From Mucilaginibacter sp. cycad4 (GTDB lineage: Bacteria; Bacteroidota; Bacteroidia; Sphingobacteriales; Sphingobacteriaceae): DNA of 64,000 nucleotides. Where the stretch lies: NCBI RefSeq assembly GCF_034263275.1, contig NZ_CP139559.1, positions 6,014,001 through 6,078,000 of the forward strand, read 5' to 3'. Of this stretch, positions 42,494-50,901 are shown piece by piece (within the stretch, counting starts at the first letter, position 1; the number at the start of each line of letters is the position of its first letter). The notes below the pieces were generated by a model. That model worked only from the letters and a program-made list of their open reading frames with translations, was not told the DNA's origin and ran no database searches. Position numbers and translations under genes: made by a program.

Positions 42494-42976
42494 TTAAGGG
42501 TTTTTAGTGAACGAATAAACAATGTATCCTGTACTATTGCCTACAGTAACGGGTGATTTCAGGGTCATGGTTGATCCATCGTTGCTGGCAATATCTAAAC
42601 GATATCCTTCTGATACGTTTTTGGCTTTATCCCCTTCATAAAGTTTTTTGAACTGGAATTGGGTACCCGTTGTACCACCGTTATAAACCGACCAGAAAAT
42701 GGTTTGCGATGTTCCGTTGGTTAAAGTGTAGATGCCGTTACCGCTGTTGGTGAGCTTCCATGTGCTGCCAACAAAGGCTTCGGGAGGGGCCTGATCAAAT
42801 ACGCTCTGTACTGCATTTTGTACAAGGCCGTCATAACTTACATTATTGCAGGTCCAGGTACCAACAAATTTACCGCGCGATACATTAGACGTAGTTGTGT
42901 TTTTGGTTGACGAGCAGGCCGAAATGACCAAAACAAGTGAAAGGATTGCGATTGAGGTCTGAATTAACTTTTTCAT
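42494..42976 (-). CDS. Lipocalin-like lipoprotein
   Basis: 160 residues. Lipobox VISAC near residue 21 (ILSLVLVISACSSTKN) gives a lipoprotein. The mature part begins SRGKFVGTWTCNNVSYDG and continues with alternating strands (STWKLTNSGNGIYTL, TIFWSVYNGGTTGTQFQFKK, GYRLDIASNDGSTMTLKSPV), a small beta-barrel in the manner of lipocalin_4/5 proteins of this phylum. The GTW motif near residue 40 is the hallmark. Ligand unknown. It follows the 55-residue small gene by 50 bases on the same strand. Confidence 0.8.
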   Translation of the reverse strand: MKKLIQTSIAILSLVLVISACSSTKNTTTSNVSRGKFVGTWTCNNVSYDGLVQNAVQSVFDQAPPEAFVGSTWKLTNSGNGIYTLTNGTSQTIFWSVYNGGTTGTQFQFKKLYEGDKAKNVSEGYRLDIASNDGSTMTLKSPVTVGNSTGYIVYSFTKNP

Positions 42977-43026
42977 GACAGTATATTTTTATGCATAAAT
43001 AGCATAAATCCTGCCAAAGTGTGTAA

Positions 43027-43194
43027 TTATAAATTCACCGCTTGCTGCCGGGTGCGTTTTTCTAATTCATTTAACCTTTTATTGATTGATTCGGCAATTT
43101 GGTCGGCCTCCCGAACTTTTTTAAGGCTATTAATAAACTTAGGGTTAGCATCCCTTTCCGATAAAATTTTACCGATCTGCTTAATAATGTTCAT
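43027..43194 (-). CDS. Small 55-residue protein of unknown function
   Basis: ATG at 43194, TAA at 43027-43029. Sequence: MNIIKQIGKILSERDANPKF, then INSLKKVREADQIAESINKR and LNELEKRTRQQAVNL. It is strongly charged and helical, with a heptad-like pattern compatible with a coiled coil. AAGGA lies 7 bases before the ATG. There are no stops in the frame and the amino-acid mix is normal for a protein, so I regard it as coding. No family is recognised. The plus-strand frame over the same bases is a shadow. 43195-43372 holds nothing else. Confidence 0.7.
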   Translation of the reverse strand: MNIIKQIGKILSERDANPKFINSLKKVREADQIAESINKRLNELEKRTRQQAVNL

Positions 43195-43372
43195 AGGGTA
43201 TTCCTTATAGCTCTATTTTACGGGGGATATCCCGGCAAGGTTTCGTTTATATCACTAATATCGAATAAATTCAGTTTAACGTTTTACCAAACAGAAAAAG
43301 AAACCTGCACAACGGGCAAAAACGCTATAGTAAAGTGCTAAGTTTAAATTGAGACTGATTGCCCCAAAGTGA

Positions 43373-43957
43373 TCATTCACCGGCTTCATTTAAAAATGCG
43401 ATCAACTGTTCCATTGCTTTTGCCCGGTGACTGATGGCATTTTTTTCCTCCATACTCATCTCGGCAAAGGTAATGTCGTATCCTTCGGGCTCAAAAATGG
43501 GGTCGTAACCAAAACCCCCGCTCCCGCTTAACCCTTGCCGGATGGTACCTTCAACAGTGCCTTCAAAAAAACGCTCTTCGCCATTCCAGATCAATGAAAT
43601 TACAGTACGGAAACGGGCTTTGCGATTTGTTTCGCCTTTTAAATTATCAAGCACTTTACTGATGTTGGCAGCGTGATTACCATGGGCACCCGCATACCTG
43701 GCCGAGTAAACACCCGGTTCCCCGTTCAGGGCATCTATTTCAAGCCCGCTGTCATCGCCAAAGCAGTTAAGCTTATATTCGGCATATACATGGTGACTTT
43801 TGATAGATGCATTGGCTTTAAAAGTTGTGCCTGTTTCTTCAATATCGCCGTAACAACCAATGTCGTTCAGGGTTAGTAACTGGATAGCCCCATTGAGCTT
43901 GGCCGAAACCTCATCAAGCTTATGGCGGTTATTGGTAGCAAAAACTAATTGCTGCAT
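43373..43957 (-). CDS. rdgB: XTP/dITP diphosphatase (RdgB/Ham1)
   Basis: 194 residues, typical length. It hydrolyses non-canonical purine triphosphates such as dITP and XTP and keeps them out of DNA. The N-terminal FATNNRHKLDEVSAKL at residues 5-20, the FKANASIKSHHVYAEY segment near 47, the catalytic DDSGLEIDALNGEPGVYSARYAG near 69, and GSGGFGYDPIFEPEGYDITFAEM near 144 are all present. It is followed by the 43981 gene's stop 23 bases away on the same strand. Confidence 0.96.
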   Translation of the reverse strand: MQQLVFATNNRHKLDEVSAKLNGAIQLLTLNDIGCYGDIEETGTTFKANASIKSHHVYAEYKLNCFGDDSGLEIDALNGEPGVYSARYAGAHGNHAANISKVLDNLKGETNRKARFRTVISLIWNGEERFFEGTVEGTIRQGLSGSGGFGYDPIFEPEGYDITFAEMSMEEKNAISHRAKAMEQLIAFLNEAGE

Positions 43958-43980
43958 ATTGTTTTAATGGCGTGTTTTAT

Positions 43981-44613
43981 TTATAATGTTTTAACCAACT
44001 CCCAAAAGGTTTTTTTATAATCCACATTATCCATCATTTCATCAAATGAATAACTGTACAGCACAGTGATGCCGTTTGAGGTTACCGGTTTATTAGGCTT
44101 AAGCACCTTTATATCCTGCGGCAGGGCGTCCCCGCCTAAAACAAGTACTTTGGTTGGCTTAAAAAATGTTTTCAACTGGCTGAATTTGGTTTCATTGTAG
44201 TTTGCCAGGTTGAATATAGCCACATCCTCGTGGCTAAGTTCTTTACGCTTAAGGATGTTTTCAAGGGCGGTTAAATGTTCGGCTATTATAAACTCAGTAG
44301 TTTTATAGCATGTTAGTACCAAAAAGTTCTTTAAGTTTTTACCCAGATACTTAAAATCATCAACCGGCGTTTTTATTACAGCCTGAGGTTCAGGAGTTAA
44401 AGACGGAATAATTGTTAGTGATACTGGTTTTGTATTTTCAATTGTGGGGGATAGTGGTACTGCTGCTGCAGGTTCGGATTCAGTAATTTTATCATATAAC
44501 AGTTTATCTGCGTTGAGCAGGTAAAGTTCATCCTCTAATACAAAACGAAATGCGGCCGGGTTCTCAACTTTCACTTTAACAAATTTTAACCAAAAGTAGT
44601 TAAACGGTTTCAA
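43981..44613 (-). CDS. Hypothetical protein upstream of rdgB
   Basis: 210 residues from a TTG start at 44613; an in-frame stop lies three codons before and the next Met is far in, so the TTG is credible. An N-terminal part (residues 1-50) is followed by a Pro-rich linker (AAAVPLSPTIENTKPVSLTIIPSLTPEPQAV), then an alpha/beta domain: NLKNFLVLTCYKTTEFIIAEHLTALENILKRKEL, DVAIFNLANYN, KVLVLGGDALP, ITVLYSYSFDEMM. The strand pattern resembles the uncharacterised protein found next to rdgB in other Sphingobacteria (from memory). No function is assigned. Confidence 0.7.
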   Translation of the reverse strand: MKPFNYFWLKFVKVKVENPAAFRFVLEDELYLLNADKLLYDKITESEPAAAVPLSPTIENTKPVSLTIIPSLTPEPQAVIKTPVDDFKYLGKNLKNFLVLTCYKTTEFIIAEHLTALENILKRKELSHEDVAIFNLANYNETKFSQLKTFFKPTKVLVLGGDALPQDIKVLKPNKPVTSNGITVLYSYSFDEMMDNVDYKKTFWELVKTL

Positions 44614-44752
44614 GCTTTATAGGCATATTAGCACAATTATAGCCGGTTGGTTTTACAGAAAATATTTGTTCGGTTATAATTAATAAATTTTACCGAAATT
44701 CGTAGTTTTTAACGGGTTAACTATCCCGTTTTATTTAGCATAACAGCGTTAC

Positions 44753-46222
44753 ATGAGAAAGTTAGGAGTATTAGTACTAAGTTTTATTTTAACAATAACA
44801 TTTGCAAAGGCACAGGTAGCACAAGATACAGCAGCAAAAAAACTGGTTAAAGCCGATTCGGTTATTGCCCCCACACCCGGCAAAACGCTTGATAAAATTG
44901 CAGCAGTAGTTGGTAGCAGCCCGATACTGTTATCTGATATTGAACTGTCATACGCTAATTTCCTGGTACAGGGAAACCAACCTGACCCTTCTGTTAAAGC
45001 CCGTATTTTACAAACTTTGTTAACCCAAAAACTGCTTGCCCAACAGGCGGCTATTGATAGTATCGAAGTAAAGGAAGAAGATGTTGACGCCAATGTTGAC
45101 CGCCGTATGCGCGAGATGACGCAGCGCGCGGGCGGGCAGGAAAAACTGGAAGCATTTTTAGGCCGTTCGGTTATTCAATATAAAGATGAGATCAGGCCCG
45201 ACCTGAAGGAGCAGATGGTAGCTCAAAAAATGCAGCAGCACATTACCGAAAAACTGAATGTTACCCCGCAGGATGTTAAAAAATATTACGACGGTATTGC
45301 TAAAGACAGCCTGCCTTCGTTTAACAAAGAGGTTGAAGTAGGGGAGATTGTTTTTCAGCCGAAATTGAACAAAGAAGAAAAGGATCTTTATAAGGCAAAA
45401 GCCGAAGAACTGAGGCAGCGCGTTAAAAAGGGCGAAGATTTTGGTACACTGGCCAGGCTTTATTCGCAGGATCCGGGTTCGGCGCCTGAAGGGGGCGACC
45501 TTGGATTTGCCGACCGTACCACTTTTGTGAAGGAATTTACAGCTAACGCGTTTAAGTTAAAAGCAGGTGAGATTTCCCCTGTATTTGAAACGGATTTTGG
45601 TTTCCACTTTTTGCAGGTGATTGAACGCCGCGGCGAACAGGTGCACGTAAGGCACATCCTGATTACACCGGTTGTTACCCAGGCCAGCCTGGATAGGGCA
45701 AAAGCAAAAGCCGATAGTATTTACACCTTACTTGTAAAAGATAAAAATGTAGGCGTTGATTTTTCAAGTGCCGCAGCCTTTTACTCAGATGACAAGGACA
45801 CCAAATACAATGGTGGTATGATGCTTAATGCCGAGGATGTACAAAACCGTTCAACATTTATCCCAACCGATAAGCTTGACCCTAAAGTGGCGCTTATTAC
45901 CGATACTATGAAAATCGGCAGCGTTTCAAAACCCGATTTGTTTACTGGTGCCGACGGTAAAAAAAGCTACAAAATATTGATGCTAAAATCGGCCACAAAT
46001 GCCCATAAAGCTAATTTAGAGCAGGATTTCCCTAAGCTTAAGGAATATGCCTATAATGACAAGGTTAACAGGACTGTATCTCAATGGTTTGAAAAACGCC
46101 GCAAGGAAACCTTCATTAAAATTGATAAAGAATATCAGGCATATGATGTGTTGAAGAAATGGGTAAATACCAACCCGTCGCTCGTGATACCCGAAACCAA
46201 AACCAAATCATCATCTAAATAA
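44753..46222 (+). CDS. SurA-like periplasmic peptidyl-prolyl isomerase/chaperone
   Basis: 489 residues. Signal peptide 1-21 (LGVLVLSFILTITFAKAQ). A SurA N-terminal chaperone region follows (KTLDKIAAVVGSSPILLSDIELSY, ILQTLLTQKLLAQQAAIDSIEV), then a parvulin domain with EVEVGEIVFQPKLNKEEKDLY, LARLYSQDPGSAPEGGDLGF and HFLQVIERR, then a second, more divergent parvulin-like domain from VHVRHILITPVV near residue 300. A Lys/Arg-rich helical C-terminus closes the protein. It should assist outer-membrane protein folding. It ends three bases before the MoxR gene, so they form an operon. Confidence 0.9.
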   Translation: MRKLGVLVLSFILTITFAKAQVAQDTAAKKLVKADSVIAPTPGKTLDKIAAVVGSSPILLSDIELSYANFLVQGNQPDPSVKARILQTLLTQKLLAQQAAIDSIEVKEEDVDANVDRRMREMTQRAGGQEKLEAFLGRSVIQYKDEIRPDLKEQMVAQKMQQHITEKLNVTPQDVKKYYDGIAKDSLPSFNKEVEVGEIVFQPKLNKEEKDLYKAKAEELRQRVKKGEDFGTLARLYSQDPGSAPEGGDLGFADRTTFVKEFTANAFKLKAGEISPVFETDFGFHFLQVIERRGEQVHVRHILITPVVTQASLDRAKAKADSIYTLLVKDKNVGVDFSSAAAFYSDDKDTKYNGGMMLNAEDVQNRSTFIPTDKLDPKVALITDTMKIGSVSKPDLFTGADGKKSYKILMLKSATNAHKANLEQDFPKLKEYAYNDKVNRTVSQWFEKRRKETFIKIDKEYQAYDVLKKWVNTNPSLVIPETKTKSSSK

Positions 46223-46225
46223 TTT

Positions 46226-47188
46226 ATGCAACACAGCTCTGATGTAGAAGCCGCAAACGCTTTAAAACAGGCCTACCAGCAAATTCGTGCCGAAATAGGT
46301 AAAGTAATAGTAGGTCAGGATGAAGTGATAAAATTTGTGCTGATCTCTATTTTCAGTAACGGGCATTGTTTATTGGTTGGTGTGCCCGGGCTTGCAAAAA
46401 CCTTGTTGGTACAAACGGTATCACAGGTGCTTGACCTTGATTTTAAAAGGATCCAGTTTACGCCCGACCTGATGCCTTCAGATATCATAGGCTCCGAAAT
46501 ATTAGGTGAAGACCGCAACTTTAAATTTATCCACGGCCCTGTTTTTTCAAACATTATCCTGGCCGATGAAATAAACCGTACGCCGCCAAAAACGCAGGCG
46601 GCCCTGCTTGAGGCCATGCAGGAAAAAGCAGTTACCGCAGCCGGCGTAACGCACAAGCTTGCACAGCCCTTTTTTGTATTGGCTACCCAAAACCCTATTG
46701 AGCAGGAAGGTACTTATCCACTGCCCGAAGCACAGCTGGACAGGTTTATGTTTAACGTGGCCCTTAGCTATCCTTCATTTAAAGAAGAACTGCAGGTTGT
46801 TAAGAACACTACCAGCACTAATAAAACCGAGGTTGACAAAATATTAAACGCCCAGCAGATCATTTATTTTCAGCAACTGGTGCGCAATATCCCGGTTACC
46901 GATAATGTAATGGAATACGCAGTAAAGCTGGTATCAAAAACCCGGCCTAACAGCGAGTTTGCTACACCACAAATTAACCGTTTGCTAAGCTGGGGCGCCG
47001 GGCCAAGGGCATCGCAGTTTTTAGTATTAGGTGCTAAATGCCATGCCGTGCTTAACGGAAAATACTCACCCGATATTGAAGATGTGCAGGCTGTAGCCAA
47101 ACCTATTTTAAGCCACCGTATAGTGCGCAGCTATCATGCCGAAGCCGAAGGATTATCAGCTGCGGATATTATTGAGCAGTTGTTTTGA
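46226..47188 (+). CDS. MoxR-family AAA+ ATPase
   Basis: 320 residues. Walker A GVPGLAKT near residue 52, Walker B ILADEINRTPPKTQAALLEAMQEK near 112, sensor 1 FFVLATQNPIEQEGTYPLPEAQLDRF near 150, and a C-terminal helical lid to LSAADIIEQLF. MoxR proteins act as chaperone-like ATPases, usually beside a DUF58 and VWA-domain gene that help mature other proteins. Here no such partner follows; the next feature is a double terminator. This makes it an orphan MoxR coupled with a folding factor, an unusual pairing. Confidence 0.92.
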   Translation: MQHSSDVEAANALKQAYQQIRAEIGKVIVGQDEVIKFVLISIFSNGHCLLVGVPGLAKTLLVQTVSQVLDLDFKRIQFTPDLMPSDIIGSEILGEDRNFKFIHGPVFSNIILADEINRTPPKTQAALLEAMQEKAVTAAGVTHKLAQPFFVLATQNPIEQEGTYPLPEAQLDRFMFNVALSYPSFKEELQVVKNTTSTNKTEVDKILNAQQIIYFQQLVRNIPVTDNVMEYAVKLVSKTRPNSEFATPQINRLLSWGAGPRASQFLVLGAKCHAVLNGKYSPDIEDVQAVAKPILSHRIVRSYHAEAEGLSAADIIEQLF

Positions 47189-47287
47189 TTTAGAGAGATT
47201 AGAGGTTGTTGTGAGAGATTAGAGGTTGGAGATCAGAGGTTAGGTTAGAAATAGTTGAAGATTCGTTTTCTCATAGTCAATAAAGTA

Positions 47288-47320
47288 AAAGGCCTTATAA
47301 TTTAGCTTACAAGGCCTTTC
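47288..47320. terminator. Terminator hairpin 1 after MoxR
   Basis: AAAGGCCTT (47288-47296) with AAGGCCTTT (47311-47319), 14-base loop, weak T tract. It sits within the larger inverted repeat. Confidence 0.6.
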
Positions 47321-47358
47321 CATTACCCATTACACATGAGGGCATGAGGATAGTTTAT

Positions 47359-47402
47359 AAAAGGAGAGAGCCTTGTGATTTATCACAAGGCTCTCTCCTT
47401 TT
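47359..47402. terminator. Terminator hairpin 2, 20-bp perfect stem
   Basis: AAAAGGAGAGAGCCTTGTGA (47359-47378) pairs perfectly with its complement at 47383-47402 around a 4-base loop. A and T runs at both ends make it a two-way terminator for the convergent genes. Confidence 0.85.
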
Positions 47403-47516
47403 ATTTATGATTCGTATTCAAACTAATCTCTGATCTCTAACCTCCAAATCACTTTTCGGACTAATCTCTGATCTCCAACCTCTAATCTCTCACAACAACC
47501 TCCAATCACTAAAAGA

Positions 47517-48380
47517 CTACTCATTCTCTATCGGTGAGAAAATCTCAAGCAGGATATTCCATTTTTTTGATTTGTCAATTTCCCAAACCCTTACATAATT
47601 GTAATTGCCTACAACATTGCCCTTGGTGATACGGGCGTGGCCATAGGTATAAGCGAGGTCATTGCTCGAGGCACGACCGCCATCGGTAGTTTCGGCAGTG
47701 ATGCTTATAGCCTCATTATTAATGAACTTCATAACCACATCGGTTCCGGTCATTGGTGGAAAGCCGGGGAAATAATAGCGGCCCTCCGGGCTTAAAAACT
47801 CCCTATAGCTGGCCATAGCCGATAATGTTAACCCATGATTAAATGTTTTATCGGTACCGATGATAACGTTTTTGGCGCCGAACGGGTCCTTACTTGGGCC
47901 TGAACGCTGTGCCGGATCAGGTTCTTTAAAATCGGTAACTACTTCTTCTTCGGCTTCGGGGTGCTGAATGCCCAAATCGATAAGTAGTTTCAGTTTACCC
48001 TCGGTATTAGTGCGCCAGATCGACACATAATCGCCAAATACCTTGTCATCTTCCGTTTTGCCGTTTTGATATACATAAGGGCCGGCAGTGAATGCCAGGT
48101 CGCCGTTGGCCGAGATCCGGGCAAATTTGGGCTGCCAGCTAAGTTTTCCGGCCTGTTTGTCAATCTTGTTATAAAAATCAACAATCTTTACTACATCGGG
48201 CTTAAATATGATGCCATCGGGATCGGCAACTGCCAGGAAACCATCTTTTATTCCTTTACGTTCAACTAACTTATCAAAAGCTTGTTCAACACTAACTACC
48301 TTGTTTACATTAACAGCGTCCTGCGCAAGGGCAAAAACACTATAACCAATAAATGTAGCAGCTAATATTATTTTCTTCAT
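47517..48380 (-). CDS. Exported protein with two NTF2/SnoaL-like domains
   Basis: 287 residues. Signal peptide 1-19 (IILAATFIGYSVFALAQ). The mature protein seems to hold two related cone-like units: residues about 25-150 (VVSVEQAFDKLVERKGIKDGFLAVADPDGIIF, FARISANGDLAFTAGPYVYQ, DYVSIWRTNTEGKLKLLIDLGI) and about 175-285 (LTLSAMASYREFLSPEGRYYFPG, ETTDGGRASSNDLAYTYGHARI, YVRVWEIDKSKKWNILLEIF). This is the DUF4440/SnoaL pattern in tandem. No catalytic residues can be assigned. It ends seven bases from the large inverted repeat. Confidence 0.75.
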   Translation of the reverse strand: MKKIILAATFIGYSVFALAQDAVNVNKVVSVEQAFDKLVERKGIKDGFLAVADPDGIIFKPDVVKIVDFYNKIDKQAGKLSWQPKFARISANGDLAFTAGPYVYQNGKTEDDKVFGDYVSIWRTNTEGKLKLLIDLGIQHPEAEEEVVTDFKEPDPAQRSGPSKDPFGAKNVIIGTDKTFNHGLTLSAMASYREFLSPEGRYYFPGFPPMTGTDVVMKFINNEAISITAETTDGGRASSNDLAYTYGHARITKGNVVGNYNYVRVWEIDKSKKWNILLEIFSPIENE

Positions 48381-48657
48381 ATTTATATTCGGGTTTTAGG
48401 GAGCAATTTAGTAATAAATTTTAAGTCGGAAACGCAATAGTCAAAATGCATTAAACTGCATAGCATAATTTAACAATTGCACTATTTTTGTTCTATGCTG
48501 AAACGAAGATATGGGCAAATAATTGCAGAGAGCGGGTTTGATCATAAAAAATATGCGTAAATAATTAAATTTACTTAATAATGAAGTTGAATAAAAAAAC
48601 ACTTAACTTCATAACCCAACTAATCTGTTTTTGTTTAAATCAATATAAATTGCTTTC

Positions 48658-49332
48658 ATGAAAAAGTATAAGCTATACTGCGTATTTGTACTTTTACTAC
48701 TGTGTATAAAGGCTAAAGCGCAATATCTTTCTGACTATACCGGCCGTCCATATTATCTTAAAACCAACGATGGCATACAAGGCAGCCCCCTCCTTACCGA
48801 TAACTGGCTGAATGGCACTGTTGATTTCGTTAACGGCAAAAAAGCTAGTGCAATACTGAACTATAATATTTACGGGGATGAACTTTTGTTTAAGAGCCCC
48901 CGGGATTCATCGGTACAGGCCTTTGTTGACCCGGTGAAAGGTTTTTCAATAAAAGGCATTGCGCTTGAAGAAAGTGACCAAACGGATATGAACTTTAGCA
49001 GCGGTTTCCCGGCTGTAGATGATCAAACCCCAAAAACTTTTTACCAGGTAGTAGGAGACGGGAAGGTAAAACTGCTCCGTTATTACAAGAAAAAAGTACT
49101 TGAGTCAACGGGTTTTGCTTCGCAGGTGACCACCAAAACCTTCATGATGGCCAACAGCTACTACCTTTTTGCTAATAACCAAATGACCAGGATCCGGCCG
49201 TCGCAAAAAACCATCCTTGCAGCAATGAGCGATAAGGCCGATAAAATGCAGGAGTATATCAAAACCAACAAAGTTGATTTTAAAAGCGATGCCGCCTTAG
49301 CTAAATTATTCAGCTATTACAACTCGCTTTAA
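48658..49332 (+). CDS. Exported protein of unknown function
   Basis: 224 residues. Signal peptide 1-21 (LYCVFVLLLLCIKAKAQ). Mature part is beta-rich, with ILNYNIYGDELLFKSPRDSSVQAFVDPVKGF near residue 62 and KTFYQVVGDGKVKLLRYYKKKVLES near 125, then KNQMTRIRPSQKTILAAMSDKADKMQEYIKTNKVDFKSDAALAKLFSYYNSL. The last segment, RIRPSQKxIL...M.DK...I..NK...K...L..L..YYN, I associate with recurrent exported proteins of this phylum, but cannot name. The 48381-48657 gap is AT-rich, with no other gene. Confidence 0.65.
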   Translation: MKKYKLYCVFVLLLLCIKAKAQYLSDYTGRPYYLKTNDGIQGSPLLTDNWLNGTVDFVNGKKASAILNYNIYGDELLFKSPRDSSVQAFVDPVKGFSIKGIALEESDQTDMNFSSGFPAVDDQTPKTFYQVVGDGKVKLLRYYKKKVLESTGFASQVTTKTFMMANSYYLFANNQMTRIRPSQKTILAAMSDKADKMQEYIKTNKVDFKSDAALAKLFSYYNSL

Positions 49333-49347
49333 AATCATCCCCTCTTA

Positions 49348-50814
49348 TCAGGCTTTGCTCCAGGTGGTGCCTTCTTTACTATCTTTTAGCTGGAAACCTA
49401 TTTGTGATAAACCGTCACGAATCTTATCCGATGTGGCATAATCCTTATTGGCTTTAGCCCCGCTGCGCAAGTCGACAATAAAGTTTAACACTTTTGGCAG
49501 ATCGTCATTAGCCGCCTGCTCATTCTGTAAGCCCAGTACATCAACCACAAATAAATTCATAAGCGCAGTTAACTGCTCAAGGTTAGCGGCATCAATTTTC
49601 AATTTACCATCATATACCGAATTGATGATACGCGATGCTTCAAATAGCTCGGCAATTAAAACCGGGCTGTTAAAATCATCGTTCATAGCCGCATAGCAAC
49701 GTTCCATTAATGGTGCTATTTCAACTTCGGTAGTGGCAGATGCTTTTAATCCGTCGGTAAGCAGGGTGAAGGCGTTCATGAGGCGTTTAAACCCTTTTTC
49801 GGATGCTTCCATGGCTTCGTTGCCAAAATCAAGCGTACTGCGGTAATGGGCCTGCAGCATGAAAAACCTCACGGTCATTGGGCTGTAGCCTTTGTTTAAT
49901 ATCGAGTTTTCGCCGCTAAACAATTCGTGCGGTAAAAAGCTGTTACCTAATGATTTCGACATTTTTTGGCCGTTTACCGTAAGCATATTGGTATGCACCC
50001 AGTAATTGGCCGGGTTGGTACCGCAGCAAGCTACATTTTGGGCAATTTCATTGGTATGGTGCGTTGGCACAAGATCTATCCCGCCGCCATGAATATCAAA
50101 ATGACTGCCAAGGTATTTCTGGCTCATGGCCGAGCATTCCAGGTGCCAGCCCGGAAAGCCCACGCCCCACGGCGAAGGCCACTTCATCAGGTGTTCGGGT
50201 TTGGCTTTTATCCACAGTGCAAAATCAAGCTTGCCATGTTTTTCCTGCTGACCGCCAAGTGTACGGGTGTTATTTAATAGATCTTCGAGATTACGGCCGC
50301 TTAGTATGCCATAGTCCTGGCTTTTGTTATATTTTTCAACATCAAAATAAATGGTGCCGTCAACCTCGTAAGCATAGCCCCGGGCAAGTATCTCCTTCAC
50401 CATTTCTATCTGCTCAATGATATGGCCGGTAGCTGTAGGTTCAATGCTTGGGGGCAGGTTGTTCAGGATCCTCATCACGTCCCTGAAGCCAACGGTGTAT
50501 TTTTGTACTATCTCCATTGGCTCAAGCTGTGCAAGCTTGGCTTTTTTTGCAATTTTGTCTTCACCCTCGTCGCCCGCATCACCTTCAAGGTGGCCTGCAT
50601 CGGTCACATTACGTACGTAGCGCACCTTGTAGCCAATAGCTGTAAGGTACCTGAACATAAGGTCGAAAGATATATAAGTACGGCAATTGCCTAAGTGAAC
50701 ATCGCTATAAACAGTAGGCCCGCAAACATACATACCAACATGCGGCGCGTTAATGGGCTTAAATAACTCTTTTTTACGGGTTAAAGTGTTGTAAACAAAC
50801 AAATTTTGTTGCAT
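49348..50814 (-). CDS. cysS: Cysteinyl-tRNA synthetase
   Basis: 488 residues. Class I motifs: HLGN at 40-43 (HIGH equivalent, in YSDVHLGNCRTY) and KMSKS at 284-288. Zinc ligands C31, C227, H252 and E256 are all visible (VCGPTV, HLECSAM, THHTNE). The DALR-type anticodon region follows from about residue 330. It charges tRNA-Cys and is essential. TAAGTTTG lies just before its ATG. Confidence 0.97.
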   Translation of the reverse strand: MQQNLFVYNTLTRKKELFKPINAPHVGMYVCGPTVYSDVHLGNCRTYISFDLMFRYLTAIGYKVRYVRNVTDAGHLEGDAGDEGEDKIAKKAKLAQLEPMEIVQKYTVGFRDVMRILNNLPPSIEPTATGHIIEQIEMVKEILARGYAYEVDGTIYFDVEKYNKSQDYGILSGRNLEDLLNNTRTLGGQQEKHGKLDFALWIKAKPEHLMKWPSPWGVGFPGWHLECSAMSQKYLGSHFDIHGGGIDLVPTHHTNEIAQNVACCGTNPANYWVHTNMLTVNGQKMSKSLGNSFLPHELFSGENSILNKGYSPMTVRFFMLQAHYRSTLDFGNEAMEASEKGFKRLMNAFTLLTDGLKASATTEVEIAPLMERCYAAMNDDFNSPVLIAELFEASRIINSVYDGKLKIDAANLEQLTALMNLFVVDVLGLQNEQAANDDLPKVLNFIVDLRSGAKANKDYATSDKIRDGLSQIGFQLKDSKEGTTWSKA

Positions 50815-50819
50815 GAGCG

Positions 50820-50827
50820 CAAACTTA
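50820..50827 (-). promoter_or_regulatory. -7 element TAAGTTTG of cysS
   Basis: A full TAnnTTTG match ending 5 bases before the cysS ATG, so the message would be nearly leaderless. No TTG at the right distance was found. Confidence 0.4.
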
Positions 50828-50901
50828 CGATTTTTTCAATTTTAAGTTACTGCCTGCCGGCTTTCGGGTTTATTTTTACAAACCAAGAGCAATGATCTAT
50901 A

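Larger units (their letters stand above)
47194..47510. repeat. Large inverted repeat of degenerate words containing two terminator hairpins
   Basis: Arms 47194-47243 and 47461-47510 are complementary at 47 of 50 positions (agagattagaggttgttgtg and onward). A second partial copy of the right arm lies at 47423-47447. The centre holds two perfect hairpins (below). The arms are built of repeated gagattag, aggttg and gatcagagg words. It is the whole gap between two convergent genes, 328 bases. Confidence 0.85.

Noticed and set aside
43019..43210. 63-codon plus-strand frame antisense to the small protein
   Set aside because: Cys-rich, poor composition, and the minus-strand frame has an ATG with ribosome site.
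48495..48560. 21-codon frame MLKRRYGQIIAESGFDHKKY after a TATTTTTG box
   Set aside because: Too short to judge, and no ribosome site or downstream partner; kept only as a note.
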